The notes: generated by a model from the sequence alone, not told the origin. A stretch of 64,000 nucleotides of DNA from Pseudarthrobacter oxydans (GCF_034258515.1 NZ_CP139438.1:4216001-4280000), one strand, 5' to 3'. Counted from the first letter of the stretch, positions 22,351-31,887 are shown. Numbers and translations are program-made.

Positions 22351-23801
22351 CGTGAATCCTTTGGAAGCGTGACCAGCGGCAGGTAGGCCCTGCGTGAGGT
22401 TCCGTCTATCTGTTCGAAGTCCAGGGCGTCGAGGGCTTCCTTGTCGAAGCCCGCTCCGGCGTGGAGGGCGTGGGAGAGGAGCGCCCGGATGGTGTTGATG
22501 TGCTGCTCTTCCGGGGGCAGCTGCTGCCAGGCTTCGGAAAGCGTGGCGGCGCCGGCCATGGCCGCGCGCACCACCTCGGGCTTGGCCTTGCCGGTCCTCG
22601 GCGAGCGCACGCGGTCGGCATCGCTGAAGGCGATGGGGTCCGCAAGTTTGGGCGGAGCTGCGAACTCGTCAGGGTCGAAGAGCTTGACCATGGACAGCGA
22701 CTCGAACCCGGCGTTGAAGAGGACAGGACCGCGGACCAGGCCGGGGCGTTCCCGTTCGTACGGAAGGGACCGGATGGCCTGCTCGGCTTCCCGGAGGACC
22801 TGGCGGAGCCGGACCGACTGGCGGAAGTCGTCGCTTTGCACGTACGTGTTGAGGCTTTCGCTCAGCTTGCCGTAGATCCGCTGGATCTGGCTGTGCTGCT
22901 GGCGAAGCTCGGCCACCAGGTTCTTCAGCGTTTCCCGGTCCTCGGGCGAGAGGTCGTCGGCGAACTGCCGGCTGAGGACCTCGCCGATCGCGGACCGGAA
23001 CCTCAGCTGCTGCTGCGGGTCCTCGAGGAACGCGGTGAAGGAACGGAAGGTCCTGCCCTCGGGGCTCTGGCGGAGGCGCTTGTCCGCTTCCAGGACCTGG
23101 GCCATGGTGGCGCCCTTGGTGAGCGACTCCTCGATGATCTGGTTGCGCAGCCCGCCCACCAGTTCCTCGATCCGGTCACGCATCTTTTTGTAGTCGGCCG
23201 GCAGGCTCGCGGCGAGGTCCAGGATGTTGCCCGCGGCTTCCACCGCCTGGTCGTCGTCCAGCAGGCCGTCGAACTCGCCGGAGCTGATGTCCTGGATCAG
23301 CTGCTGGCGTTCTTCAATCTCCTCTTCCAGCGACTCGAGGCGGGCGCTCTGGTCCGGGTTGGTTTCGTTGGCGAGCTTCTCGACGTCGCCCAGCAGCGTG
23401 CCGAGGCGCGACCCGTTGAGGGTGGAGCGTTCGCTGGAGAGGCTGTCCAGGAAGGCGAGCACACGGGCGGCCGGTTCCGTTACCTCGTAAACGATCTGAC
23501 CGGACTGGTTCCGCCGCGTCAGGAACTGCCGGCGCGTCCACTCGTCGCCAAAGGACTTTCCGTTGGCGCCGCCGCCCAGCCCGGGATCCTGCCTGCGCAG
23601 CTCCTCAAGGAAGGAGTCGACGTCGGCGTGGAACTCCTCGAGCGGAAGCTGGGGGCGGGTGCGGGTGAAGGATGCCTGCAGCACCGCGATCACCCAGGGC
23701 GCCGAGCGCGTCAAGGCCCAGGCGGGTCCTTTGGTCAGGAGTTCGAGGTCCCGGAGCCGGGCGCTGATGGCGTCAGCGGATGACCTGGCGGAGCGGGGCA
23801 C
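22347..23801 (-). CDS. jetA: Wadjet/Mks kleisin JetA (DUF3375, MksF)
   Basis: A 484-residue DUF3375 protein, the MukF-like kleisin of the Wadjet/Mks complex. The N-terminal half has winged-helix character ([20 protein letters not shown]), the middle is strongly helical and charged ([20 protein letters not shown]), and the C-terminus has the conserved [20 protein letters not shown] region. It starts at GTG 23801 with AAGGAG about eight bases upstream. It is the first gene of the operon and divergent from a small membrane protein gene. Together with JetB and JetC it predicts a plasmid-sensing or chromosome-organising condensin. Confidence 0.92.
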   Translation of the reverse strand: MPRSARSSADAISARLRDLELLTKGPAWALTRSAPWVIAVLQASFTRTRPQLPLEEFHADVDSFLEELRRQDPGLGGGANGKSFGDEWTRRQFLTRRNQSGQIVYEVTEPAARVLAFLDSLSSERSTLNGSRLGTLLGDVEKLANETNPDQSARLESLEEEIEERQQLIQDISSGEFDGLLDDDQAVEAAGNILDLAASLPADYKKMRDRIEELVGGLRNQIIEESLTKGATMAQVLEADKRLRQSPEGRTFRSFTAFLEDPQQQLRFRSAIGEVLSRQFADDLSPEDRETLKNLVAELRQQHSQIQRIYGKLSESLNTYVQSDDFRQSVRLRQVLREAEQAIRSLPYERERPGLVRGPVLFNAGFESLSMVKLFDPDEFAAPPKLADPIAFSDADRVRSPRTGKAKPEVVRAAMAGAATLSEAWQQLPPEEQHINTIRALLSHALHAGAGFDKEALDALDFEQIDGTSRRAYLPLVTLPKDSR

Positions 23802-24031
23802 ACACTCTCCTTGGGCTGTTTGCGGGGGGCGGGGCGGCGGCTTGGATCGAAAACTGCCAACTACAAGGTTAACGCAGGCGCCGCGACCGCTTCGTGACCT
23901 ACCCGGCCGTAGTGTTTCGATCCCATACCAACAGCTACTTCCGGCCCGGCGGCTATGGCTGGCCGGAGAGGTCCCACCCTACGCTTCTGCTACTGATCTC
24001 AACCAAAGCAACGTCGCAGCAGGGGGACTCA

Positions 24032-24334
24032 ATGCACTTCGATCTCAGTTCAGTTGAAACCGCCACCTTGGTCTTCGCGGGCACCCTGGTGTTCGCGGTG
24101 GTCCTGGCAGCATTCGTCCTGGCAGCAGGACTGGTTGCCCTGGTGCTGCTGGGGATCGGAAAGCTGGGCTGGACCGTGGTTTCCACCACCCTCCTGGCCG
24201 TGGTCCACGGCATCAACGCAGGCTGGGACAGGCTGGTGCACCACGCGGCGACGGTGGATGTTTCCGGGGATTTCCAGGCCCAGCACTCCCCTAGCACCGG
24301 AACCTACCCGCGGGTAATCTTGAGGGACAGCTGA
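24032..24334 (+). CDS. Small membrane protein of unknown function
   Basis: A 100-residue protein with one or two membrane segments (residues about 12-43, rich in Leu, Val and Ala) and a short basic tail. I do not recognise a family. The ATG at 24032 follows AGGGGGACTC, a usable ribosome-binding site. Its membrane part, ending in LVALVLLGIGKLG, resembles the N-terminus of the protein at 27909-28691 (ITLVLAGLGRLA), so the two may be paralogues. It lies 60 bases before the acyl-CoA dehydrogenase and is divergent from jetA. Confidence 0.65.
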   Translation: MHFDLSSVETATLVFAGTLVFAVVLAAFVLAAGLVALVLLGIGKLGWTVVSTTLLAVVHGINAGWDRLVHHAATVDVSGDFQAQHSPSTGTYPRVILRDS

Positions 24335-24396
24335 AGGGTTCTCCAACCCGGCGGATCCATGGCTACACCCGGCCATTCCGGCCAAGGAGATAACCC

Positions 24397-26442
24397 ATGA
24401 GCTCCGCCACTGACAGCACCTCCGCAACAAGCCCCGCCACCGGCCTCCCCGTTTCCACCGCAACGGCAACGGACGCGCACCCCGGGGAGACCCCCGTTCC
24501 CGCCGGAAAACTAGGTGCCGGCGCCACAGCCCAGGACGCCCGCGCCGTGGCAGAGGCCGCCCGGGAAACCGGCTGGGAGCGCCCAAGCTTCGCGAAGGGA
24601 CTCTACCTGGGCAGCTTCGACCTCGGGCTGGTCCACCCTTGGCCCACCCCCGATCCTGCCTCCGTGGAGCGGGGCGAAGCATTCATGGAGCGCCTGACCG
24701 GGTTCGCCCGCACCATGGACGGCCGGGTGATCGAGCGTGAGGCCAAGATTCCGGACGAGTACATCCGGGGCCTGGCGGACCTCGGTGTCTTCGGGATGAA
24801 GATCCCGGAGGAATACGGCGGCCTGGGGCTCTCCCTGGTTTACTACGGCCGTGCCCTGGCGCTCCTGGGCAGCGTCCATCCAAGCCTCGGCGCCCTCCTC
24901 TCGGCCCACCAGTCCATCGGAGTGCCGGAACCGGTCAAGGTTTTCGGAACCCCTGAGCAAAAGCGCGAGTACCTGCCCCGCTGCGCCGCCGGGGCCATCA
25001 CCGCCTTCCTGCTGACGGAACCGGATGTGGGCAGCGATCCCGCCCGGCTGGGCAGCACGGCGACGCCAACGGATGACGGCGAGGCGTATCTCCTGGACGG
25101 CGTCAAGCTGTGGACCACCAACGGGGTGGTTGCGGAACTGGTGGTGGTGATGGCCGTGGTCCCTGCCCACACGGACGCGGACGGCACCGTGCACAAGGGC
25201 GGCATCAGCGCGTTCGTGGTGGAGATGGACTCGCCGGGCATCACCGTGGAGAACCGGAATGCGTTCATGGGCCTGCGCGGGATTGAGAACGGCGTCACCC
25301 GGTTCCACCAGGTCCGCGTGCCGGCTGCCAACCGGCTGGGGCGCGAAGGCCAGGGCCTGAAGATCGCACTGACCACGCTCAATACCGGGCGCCTCGCGCT
25401 GCCGGCGCTATGCGTCGCCTCCGGCCGGTGGAGCCTGAAGATTGCCCGGGAATGGTCCAACGCCCGCACCCAATGGGGCAGGCCGGTGGGCGAGCACGAG
25501 GCCGTGGGCAAGAAGATCGCCTTCATCGCGGCCTCCGCCTTCGCCCTGGATGCGGTGTTCGAACTCTCGGCCGAACTTGCGGACGCCGGCCAAAAGGACG
25601 TGCGGATTGAAGCCGCCCTGGCCAAGCTCTGGGCCACTGAAATCAGCTGCCGGATTGCCGACGAACTGGTGCAGATCCGCGGCGGCCGGGGCTTTGAGAC
25701 CGCCGATTCCCTGGCTGCGCGCGGCGAGCGCGCCGTCCCGGCCGAGCAGCAGCTGAGGGACCTGAGGATCAACCGGATTTTCGAGGGTTCCTCGGAGATC
25801 ATGCGGCTGCTGATCGCCCGGGAAGCGGTGGACGCCCACCTGGCCGCCGCGGGCGAGCTGGCATCCCTGGACGCAAGCCTGTCCGATAAGGCGAAGGCCG
25901 CCGTCGGCGCTTCCGGCTTCTACGCCAAGTGGCTCCCCAAGCTGGTGGCCGGAGCCGGCATGGACCCGCGTTCGTACAGCGACTTCGGCCGGCTGGCCAA
26001 GCAGCTGCGGTTCGTGGAGCGCTCGTCCCGGCGCCTTGCACGGCAGACGTTCTACGCCATGGGCCGCTGGCAGGCCAGGCTCGAAAGGAAGCAGGCGTTC
26101 CTGGGCAGGGTGGTGGACATCGGCGCCGAGCTGTTCGCCATGACGGCCTGCTGTGCCAGGGCGGAGATGCTGCTCCACACCGCTCCCGAAAAGGCCGCCA
26201 GCGCCTACGAGCTCGCTGAGGCGTACTGCGAGCAGGCCAGGGTGCGCGTGGACGAGTACTTCGACCAGCTGTGGCGTAACACGGACGACGGCGACCATGC
26301 CCTCACGCGGAAGGTCCTCGCCGGAGATTACACCTGGCTGGAGGAAGGCGTGCTGGACCAGTCTGAAGGAACGGGTCCGTGGATTGCCGACGCCTCTCCC
26401 GGCCCCTCCCAAAAGGACAACCTGCACCGCAGATACCGGTAG
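24397..26442 (+). CDS. Acyl-CoA dehydrogenase, long-chain type with C-terminal extension
   Basis: A 681-residue flavoenzyme of fatty-acid beta-oxidation. The acyl-CoA dehydrogenase core is plain: GVFGMKIPEEYGGLGLS, FLLTEPDVGSDPARL (flavin/substrate strand), ENGVTRFHQVRVPAANRLG and RINRIFEGSSEIMRLLIAREA with the usual catalytic-region glutamate. The first 80 residues are Ala/Thr-rich and the C-terminal 200 residues form an extra helical domain as in very-long-chain enzymes. It oxidises acyl-CoA to trans-2-enoyl-CoA with FAD. AAGGAGATAACCC gives a strong ribosome-binding site. It is expressed singly. Confidence 0.92.
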   Translation: MSSATDSTSATSPATGLPVSTATATDAHPGETPVPAGKLGAGATAQDARAVAEAARETGWERPSFAKGLYLGSFDLGLVHPWPTPDPASVERGEAFMERLTGFARTMDGRVIEREAKIPDEYIRGLADLGVFGMKIPEEYGGLGLSLVYYGRALALLGSVHPSLGALLSAHQSIGVPEPVKVFGTPEQKREYLPRCAAGAITAFLLTEPDVGSDPARLGSTATPTDDGEAYLLDGVKLWTTNGVVAELVVVMAVVPAHTDADGTVHKGGISAFVVEMDSPGITVENRNAFMGLRGIENGVTRFHQVRVPAANRLGREGQGLKIALTTLNTGRLALPALCVASGRWSLKIAREWSNARTQWGRPVGEHEAVGKKIAFIAASAFALDAVFELSAELADAGQKDVRIEAALAKLWATEISCRIADELVQIRGGRGFETADSLAARGERAVPAEQQLRDLRINRIFEGSSEIMRLLIAREAVDAHLAAAGELASLDASLSDKAKAAVGASGFYAKWLPKLVAGAGMDPRSYSDFGRLAKQLRFVERSSRRLARQTFYAMGRWQARLERKQAFLGRVVDIGAELFAMTACCARAEMLLHTAPEKAASAYELAEAYCEQARVRVDEYFDQLWRNTDDGDHALTRKVLAGDYTWLEEGVLDQSEGTGPWIADASPGPSQKDNLHRRYR

Positions 26443-26458
26443 AACTGCAGGTCACAAA

Positions 26459-26478
26459 ATAGTAAGCATCCTTGCTAT
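26459..26478. promoter_or_regulatory. Imperfect palindrome upstream of membrane protein gene
   Basis: ATAGTAAGCATCCTTGCTAT is symmetric at 16 of 20 positions. It lies about 30 bases before the ATG at 26507. It looks like a regulator-binding site; the regulator is not known. Confidence 0.45.
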
Positions 26479-26506
26479 CCCTCCGGGCCGATGGTTGAGT
26501 TGATCC

Positions 26507-27346
26507 ATGAGCAGCTCAACAGACCCAGACAACCTGCCCCCGAGGCGAGCCCGGGAGGACGCTGACCGGAACCGAAGCCATCGCGGCGATACCGCCGGCG
26601 GCGAACCCACGCGCGCCTACCAACAGGTGCCGGCAAGCGATGCAGCCCCCACCTCCGCGTACGACCGCGTGCCCGCGGAACACACAGGACCGGCCGGCGC
26701 CCATGCGGAGCGGGACTACGTCCCCACGTCCTCCGCGCCGGCTGTTGATCCGAACCTCACTGACCGGCAGACCGCCGTCGCGCGGGAAAAGGAACGGTTC
26801 GGCGGCATCAAGGTGGGCTCCGCGTTCTTCGGCTGGCTCACGGCCACCGGCATGGCCGTCCTGCTGACAGCCCTTGTGGCGGCGGCCGGAACCGCTGTTG
26901 GCCTGGCCACCAACACGGATGTCAACGAGGCAGTCAACCAGGCTGCCCGGAACCAGGGCACGGTGGGGCTGGTGGGCATCATTGTCCTGCTGGTCATCCT
27001 GTTCCTGTCCTACTACTGCGGCGGCTACGTGGCAGGGCGAATGGCGCGCTTCAACGGCGCCAAGCAGGGCGTCATGGTGTGGATCTGGGCGCTGATCGTG
27101 GCAGTACTCGTTTCCATCCTTGGCCTCGTGTTCGGACAGCAGTTCAACGTCCTGGCCAACCTGAACAGCTTCCCGCGCATCCCCGTCAATGAAGGCCAGT
27201 TGACCACCACCAGCATCATTGCCGCCGTGGTGGTTGCCTTGGTGGCCCTGGTAGGTGCAGTACTGGGCGGACTCGCGGGCATGCACTTCCACCGGAAGGT
27301 GGACCGCGCCGGCTTCACGCCGGACAACGACTACGACGACGAGTAG
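26507..27346 (+). CDS. Membrane protein with disordered N-terminus
   Basis: A 279-residue protein. The first 105 residues are hydrophilic and rich in Pro, Arg and Glu (DNLPPRRAREDADRNRSHRG), followed by about four membrane segments: near 110-135, 150-180, 190-210 and 235-260. Conserved-looking loops include GGYVAGRMARFNGAKQG. The pattern is common among unnamed actinobacterial membrane proteins (TIGR-style YrzE-like), but I cannot give a function. It abuts the convergent YchJ gene with no space between stop codons (TAG then TCA). Confidence 0.75.
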   Translation: MSSSTDPDNLPPRRAREDADRNRSHRGDTAGGEPTRAYQQVPASDAAPTSAYDRVPAEHTGPAGAHAERDYVPTSSAPAVDPNLTDRQTAVAREKERFGGIKVGSAFFGWLTATGMAVLLTALVAAAGTAVGLATNTDVNEAVNQAARNQGTVGLVGIIVLLVILFLSYYCGGYVAGRMARFNGAKQGVMVWIWALIVAVLVSILGLVFGQQFNVLANLNSFPRIPVNEGQLTTTSIIAAVVVALVALVGAVLGGLAGMHFHRKVDRAGFTPDNDYDDE

Positions 27347-27745
27347 TCAGGGCAGCATCTTCCCGTCCAGATAGAGCCACCGCCGATGTTCCCGGATGAA
27401 CCTGCTGTTCTCATGCAGGACCCCGCGTTCGCCGCCGTGCCGATAGTAGGCCTTGAACTCCACGGTCCCTTCGGTATCCAGCGGCCCGCCCCGGGACGTG
27501 GAAAGGATATCCAGGCGCCGCCACTCCATCCCCGGGTCCAGTACCAGCTCCGCCGGCGCTGTCCGGGGATGCCAGGTGCGCCGGAGGTAGTCACCGTCAA
27601 GGAGCACGAACGCGCTGTACCGGGAGCGCATCAACTGCTCCGCGGTGGCGGCCTCCGCCGCGCCCCGGTGGAACCGCCCGCAACACTGTCCGTACGGCTC
27701 TCCGGACAGGCACATGCAGTTTTCGTGGTCCCTGGACTCGGTCAT
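27347..27745 (-). CDS. YchJ-family SEC-C motif protein
   Basis: A 132-residue YchJ/UPF0225 protein. The N-terminal CMCLSGEPYGQCCGRFHRG is the SEC-C-type zinc motif (Cys at about 10, 12, 21, 22), and MRSRYSAFVLLDGDYLRRTWH plus the NTF2-like core that follows (VEFKAYYRHGG, LHENSRFIRE) define the family. Exact role is unknown; zinc binding is inferred. It ends directly against the convergent membrane-protein gene. Confidence 0.9.
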   Translation of the reverse strand: MTESRDHENCMCLSGEPYGQCCGRFHRGAAEAATAEQLMRSRYSAFVLLDGDYLRRTWHPRTAPAELVLDPGMEWRRLDILSTSRGGPLDTEGTVEFKAYYRHGGERGVLHENSRFIREHRRWLYLDGKMLP

Positions 27746-27908
27746 CCAACCGATGCTGTCACATGGGTAACAGCTTTGCTACAACCAGGGAAGCAGCCGG
27801 GCACCCGGCGGCACGGCCCCGCAAAAATCCGTAAGGTGGAGAAGGAGCCGGCGCGCAGGCAGAGTGGTGCCGCCGCCGGCCCCGCTGCAGGCAGAGAGGA
27901 GAGATGAC

Positions 27909-28691
27909 GTGGAAAATCCGGATACGCTCATCCTCAACCTGACTTTTTTGGGCACCGTGGGAGTCGCCTTCCTGATGTTCCTGGTCCTCTTCCTGCTGGG
28001 GGTCATCACCTTGGTCCTGGCAGGACTAGGCCGGCTCGCCGCCGTTTTGCTGTTGGCCCTGTTCGGCAGGGGCACCGGAAACGAATCACTCCCGCTGGTG
28101 CGCTTGACCGGGCCTGCCGGTAGCCGGCCGGGCACGGCCGACGACGGTGCCGGCGCGGCATCCGCAGCGCGCCGTCCACGCGCCGGACTGCTCGTGCGGG
28201 CCTTCCGCCGCCGGCCGGGAAAGGCGCCCCGTGGTTGGCGCACCGCGCTGAAACCCGCCCACGTGAAGTCGTCGCTGCGCACCGCCGTCGAACACCACCC
28301 TGCGCTGGCTGCCGCCCGCCGCGAACCGCCCGTCCTGACGGAGGACTGGGCCGCCGCCGTCGCGGACGCGGACGCCCGCGCAAAGGCGAGGGCGCGTGCA
28401 GCAAAGCCGCAAATAAAACTCTCGGTGCGCGATCTTCCTGATCCAAGAGTGCCGGCTGAAAAGGTGGCGGAAGTGGCGCCGCTGGTGGAGTCCGCGCTTG
28501 ATAACAGCCGCCCTTCCCACGAGCTGCCGCGGTCCTTCAAGAAGCCGCAGGCCCCCCGCCCCCTGGCTCCGCTGGACACCGGCTCGCTGCTGTCCCTGTC
28601 CGGTCCGGCGCACATCGGCAAGGCGGCAGCGGAAACAGGCAAGGGTCCAGGAACGGGCTCCGCTTCAAAGGGTAGACAGCCCTTACCCTGA
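27909..28691 (+). CDS. Membrane-anchored protein of unknown function
   Basis: A 260-residue protein with one or two N-terminal membrane segments (about 8-58) and a long basic, Ala/Arg-rich cytoplasmic tail, probably disordered. The GTG at 27909 follows GAGGAGAG. No domain is recognised. The membrane part resembles that of the 100-residue protein at 24032-24334. Conservation of the tail cannot be judged from the sequence alone. Confidence 0.65.
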   Translation: MENPDTLILNLTFLGTVGVAFLMFLVLFLLGVITLVLAGLGRLAAVLLLALFGRGTGNESLPLVRLTGPAGSRPGTADDGAGAASAARRPRAGLLVRAFRRRPGKAPRGWRTALKPAHVKSSLRTAVEHHPALAAARREPPVLTEDWAAAVADADARAKARARAAKPQIKLSVRDLPDPRVPAEKVAEVAPLVESALDNSRPSHELPRSFKKPQAPRPLAPLDTGSLLSLSGPAHIGKAAAETGKGPGTGSASKGRQPLP

Positions 28692-28705
28692 GCAACCATC
28701 TGGGC

Positions 28706-28711
28706 TAGCGT
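28706..28711 (+). promoter_or_regulatory. -10 box of the aldo/keto reductase gene
   Basis: TAGCGT lies seven bases before the ATG at 28719 and there is no Shine-Dalgarno, so the mRNA is probably leaderless. This favours the ATG over the GTG at 28710. Confidence 0.5.
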
Positions 28712-28718
28712 GAAACCC

Positions 28719-29723
28719 ATGGAATTCAGATACCTCGGAAACAGCGGGTTCAAAGTCTCGGAAATCACGTTCGGCAACTGGCTCACGCACGGCTCGCAGG
28801 TTGAAAACGACGTCGCCTCGCAGTGTGTGCGCGCCGCCCTTGACGCCGGCATCAGCACGTTCGACACCGCCGACGTCTATGCCAATACGGCTGCGGAAAC
28901 CGTACTGGGCGAAGCCCTGAAGGGCGAGCGCCGCGAATCCCTCGAGATCTTCACCAAGGTTTACGGCCCCACCGGCCCCAAGGGCAAGAATGACCTTGGC
29001 CTGTCCCGGAAGCACATCATGGAGTCCATCAACGGCTCCCTCCGGCGGCTCCAAACGGACTACGTGGACCTCTACCAGGCCCACCGCTACGACTTCGAAA
29101 CCCCGCTTGAAGAGACCATGCAGGCGTTCGCGGACATCGTCCGGCAGGGCAAGGCCCTGTATATCGGCGTCAGCGAGTGGACCGCGGAGCAGCTGCGTGA
29201 AGGCCACGCCCTGTCCAAGGAACTCGGCTTCCAGCTGATCTCCAACCAACCGCAGTATTCCATGCTGTGGCGGGTCATCGAGGCGGAGGTTGTGCCGGCG
29301 TCGGAGGAGCTGGGCGTGTCCCAGATAGTCTGGTCGCCCATGGCCCAGGGCGTCCTCAGCGGCAAATACCTTCCCGGCCGGCCCGCCCCCGAAGGCAGCC
29401 GCGCCACGGACGAGAAGGGCGGAGCCAAGATGATCGAGCGCTGGATGCGCGACGACGTCCTGGCCGGTGTCCAGGAGCTCAAGCCCATTGCCGAGGAAGC
29501 CGGGCTGTCCATGCCGCAGCTGGCGGTGGCCTGGGTGCTGCAGAACCCGAACGTTGCCTCAGCCATCGTGGGCGCCTCCCGCCCCGAGCAGATCGCGGAC
29601 AGCGTGGGCGCTGCAGGCGTGAAGCTTGAACCGGAGGTCCTGAAGAAGATCGATGACGCCATCGGTTCGCTGGCCGAGCGCGATCCCGCCCAGACCAAGT
29701 CCCCGGCCAAACGGGAAGCATAG
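28719..29723 (+). CDS. Aldo/keto reductase
   Basis: A 334-residue member of the aldo/keto reductase superfamily, close to the voltage-gated potassium-channel beta-subunit type. The catalytic tetrad is visible: Asp49 and Tyr54 in FDTADVY, Lys80 in FTKVYG and His122 in YQAHRYD. The C-terminus has the NADPH-binding SAIVGASRPEQIADS. It reduces carbonyls with NADPH; substrate unknown. The ATG is seven bases after a TAGCGT box. The NmrA-type reductase gene follows after seven bases, so the two probably form a redox operon. Confidence 0.92.
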   Translation: MEFRYLGNSGFKVSEITFGNWLTHGSQVENDVASQCVRAALDAGISTFDTADVYANTAAETVLGEALKGERRESLEIFTKVYGPTGPKGKNDLGLSRKHIMESINGSLRRLQTDYVDLYQAHRYDFETPLEETMQAFADIVRQGKALYIGVSEWTAEQLREGHALSKELGFQLISNQPQYSMLWRVIEAEVVPASEELGVSQIVWSPMAQGVLSGKYLPGRPAPEGSRATDEKGGAKMIERWMRDDVLAGVQELKPIAEEAGLSMPQLAVAWVLQNPNVASAIVGASRPEQIADSVGAAGVKLEPEVLKKIDDAIGSLAERDPAQTKSPAKREA

Positions 29724-29730
29724 GCGGCCG

Positions 29731-30585
29731 GTGGCTTCCGAACTCCCGGACTTAGCCGTCACGGGTTCCACCGGCGGGCTGGGCGGAATGGTGGCGCGGC
29801 ACCTTGCCGGGCTGGGTTCCGCCCAGCGCCTGCTGGTCCGCGATGCCGCCCGCGCCCCTGAACTGGACGCCGCCACGGCTGACGTGTGCAGCTATGAGGA
29901 TTCGGCAGCCGCCCGGCGCGCCCTCGAGGGAGTGAAAGTCCTGTTCATGGTGTCTGCTGCGGAAACCGAGGACCGGGTGCAGCAGCATCGCGGCTTCGTG
30001 GATGCGGCTGCCGCCGCCGGCGTGGAGCATGTGGTGTACACGTCCTTTTATGGCGCGGCGCCGGATGCCGCCTTCACGCTGGCCCGGGACCATTACGCCA
30101 CTGAGGAGCACATCAGGGCGTCCGGTTTGGAGTTCACGTTCCTGCGGGACAACCTCTACCTTGATTTCCTGCCGCTGCTGGCCGGGGAAGACGGCGTGAT
30201 CCGCGGTCCGGCCGGCACCGGGGTCTTCTCCGGGGTTGCCCGCGAGGACGTTGCCCGCTGCGCCGTTGCCGTGCTGCGCGACCCCGCCATCCACAAGGGG
30301 ACCACCTACAACCTGACCGGCCCGGAGGAACTGACGTTGGCACAGGCCGCCGGGATCATTACCGAACAAACCGGGCGGACCATCACCTACCATCCGGAAA
30401 CTATGGAGGAGGCGCACGCATCCCGGGCGTCCTACGGCGCCCCGCCTTGGCAGGTGGACGCATGGGTGAGCACGTATACAGCCATTGCCGCCGGGGAGAT
30501 GGCAGGGATATCGCCCGATGTCCATGGCCTCACCGGGCAGGACCCGATCAGCCTGGCCGAGTTCCTGGCGCGTCCGCAGCTCTAG
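29731..30585 (+). CDS. NmrA-type NAD(P)-binding reductase
   Basis: A 284-residue atypical short-chain dehydrogenase of the NmrA/quinone-oxidoreductase (YtfG, QOR2) group. The Rossmann motif is VTGSTGGLGG (about 10-19), the family block EHVVYTSFYGAAPDA includes the usual catalytic-region residues, and LRDNLYLDFLP is typical. It starts at GTG eight bases after the aldo/keto reductase stop. Cofactor is probably NADPH; quinone reduction is likely but not proven. Confidence 0.88.
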   Translation: MASELPDLAVTGSTGGLGGMVARHLAGLGSAQRLLVRDAARAPELDAATADVCSYEDSAAARRALEGVKVLFMVSAAETEDRVQQHRGFVDAAAAAGVEHVVYTSFYGAAPDAAFTLARDHYATEEHIRASGLEFTFLRDNLYLDFLPLLAGEDGVIRGPAGTGVFSGVAREDVARCAVAVLRDPAIHKGTTYNLTGPEELTLAQAAGIITEQTGRTITYHPETMEEAHASRASYGAPPWQVDAWVSTYTAIAAGEMAGISPDVHGLTGQDPISLAEFLARPQL

Positions 30586-30614
30586 CCCCTGCGCACCCGG
30601 GCGGCGCCTCTCCG

Positions 30615-30643
30615 TTGACGGGCGGGCGGGGCGGGCGTAGACC
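30615..30643 (+). promoter_or_regulatory. Promoter of the molybdopterin oxidoreductase gene
   Basis: TTGACG (30615-30620) and TAGACC (30638-30643) with a 17-base spacer, about 60 bases before the ATG. A close match to the housekeeping sigma consensus apart from the last -10 base. Confidence 0.6.
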
Positions 30644-30702
30644 TGAGGCAAGGGCGCTTCCAGCCCGCCGAGCAGAATCCCAGGCAAAAGAGTCGCAGCG
30701 CC

Positions 30703-31830
30703 ATGAAACAGACCTACACGAACCAGCAGTCTTCCGGTCCGGCCACAGCGGCGGGGCGTCCGGCGCCGCCCGCGGCCGCGCCCACCACGGGCCCGCTCAC
30801 CCCGGAGGAACTCCAGCTGGGTGCGCGCAACCACTCCATGCCGCTGGAGGCGCTCCGCCGGGACATCACTCCGCCCGGGCTCCACTACGTGCTGACGCAT
30901 TTCGATATCCCTGACGTCGATGCCTCCTCGTGGCACCTCCGGATCAGCGGCGCGGTTGAGATGGCCCTGGAACTGAGCATGGCGGCCCTCCGCAAGGACC
31001 CGGCCATCACGGTGCCGGTCACCTTGGAGTGCGCGGGGAACGGGCGCTCCCTCCTGAATCCGCGGCCGCTTAGCCAGCCGTGGATCATGGAGGGCGTGGG
31101 CACCGCGCACTGGACCGGGGTTCCGCTCGCCTATCTCCTGGGCAAGGCGGGCGTCCTGCCGCACGCTGTCGAGGTGGTGTTCACAGGATCGGACCAGGGT
31201 GTCCAGGGCGGCGTCCCCCAGCGCTACGCGCGGAGCCTGCCGATCCATGAAGCGATGCGTCCCGACGTCGTCCTTGCCTACAAAATGAACGGCAGCGAAC
31301 TGCCGCCGCAGCACGGATATCCGCTGCGGCTGGTGGTGCCCGGCTGGTACGGCATGGCCAGCGTGAAGTGGCTGGAATCCGTTGAGGTGGTCACAGCCCC
31401 CTTCCGGGGCTACCAGCAGGAGGTTGCGTACCGCTACCAGGATTCAGCGGACGACGCCGGCACTCCCGTTTCGCGGATCAGGGTGCGTTCGCTGATGGTT
31501 CCGCCGGGCATCCCGGACTTCTTCACCCGCAAGCGACTCCTGAAGCCCGGCCCGGTGCTCCTGCAGGGCAGGGCCTGGTCCGGGAAGGGCGCGGTCACCG
31601 GCGTGGAGGTCGGCATCGACGGCACCTGGCAGCCCGCGCACCTGGAGAAGCCCGCCGGCGGATACGCGTGGCGGAAGTGGACCATGCCGTGGGTGGCGGA
31701 CCCGGGCGTGCACGAGCTTTCCTGCCGCGCAACGGATGAAACCGGCGCAACCCAGCCCTTGGAGCAGAACTGGAACTACCAGGGGCTGGGCAACAACGTG
31801 GTGCAGCGGGTGAGTGTGACCGTGGAGTAA
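30703..31830 (+). CDS. Sulfite-oxidase-family molybdopterin oxidoreductase
   Basis: A 375-residue protein of the sulfite oxidase fold. The molybdenum-ligand cysteine is Cys110 in TLECAGNGRS, followed by SDQGVQGG and PGWYGMASVKWL, both cofactor contacts. The C-terminal part (GAVTGVEVGIDGTWQPAHLE) is the molybdopterin dimerisation domain. There is no heme domain and no obvious signal peptide, so it is probably cytoplasmic unless the Ala/Pro-rich N-terminus hides one. Likely oxidises sulfite or a related substrate. Promoter at 30615-30643. Confidence 0.9.
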   Translation: MKQTYTNQQSSGPATAAGRPAPPAAAPTTGPLTPEELQLGARNHSMPLEALRRDITPPGLHYVLTHFDIPDVDASSWHLRISGAVEMALELSMAALRKDPAITVPVTLECAGNGRSLLNPRPLSQPWIMEGVGTAHWTGVPLAYLLGKAGVLPHAVEVVFTGSDQGVQGGVPQRYARSLPIHEAMRPDVVLAYKMNGSELPPQHGYPLRLVVPGWYGMASVKWLESVEVVTAPFRGYQQEVAYRYQDSADDAGTPVSRIRVRSLMVPPGIPDFFTRKRLLKPGPVLLQGRAWSGKGAVTGVEVGIDGTWQPAHLEKPAGGYAWRKWTMPWVADPGVHELSCRATDETGATQPLEQNWNYQGLGNNVVQRVSVTVE

Positions 31831-31887
31831 CCGTTTGGCCGGCCTGGCCTCTGCGCCATGGAGCCGGGGCTATACTCGGTGCCAGCC

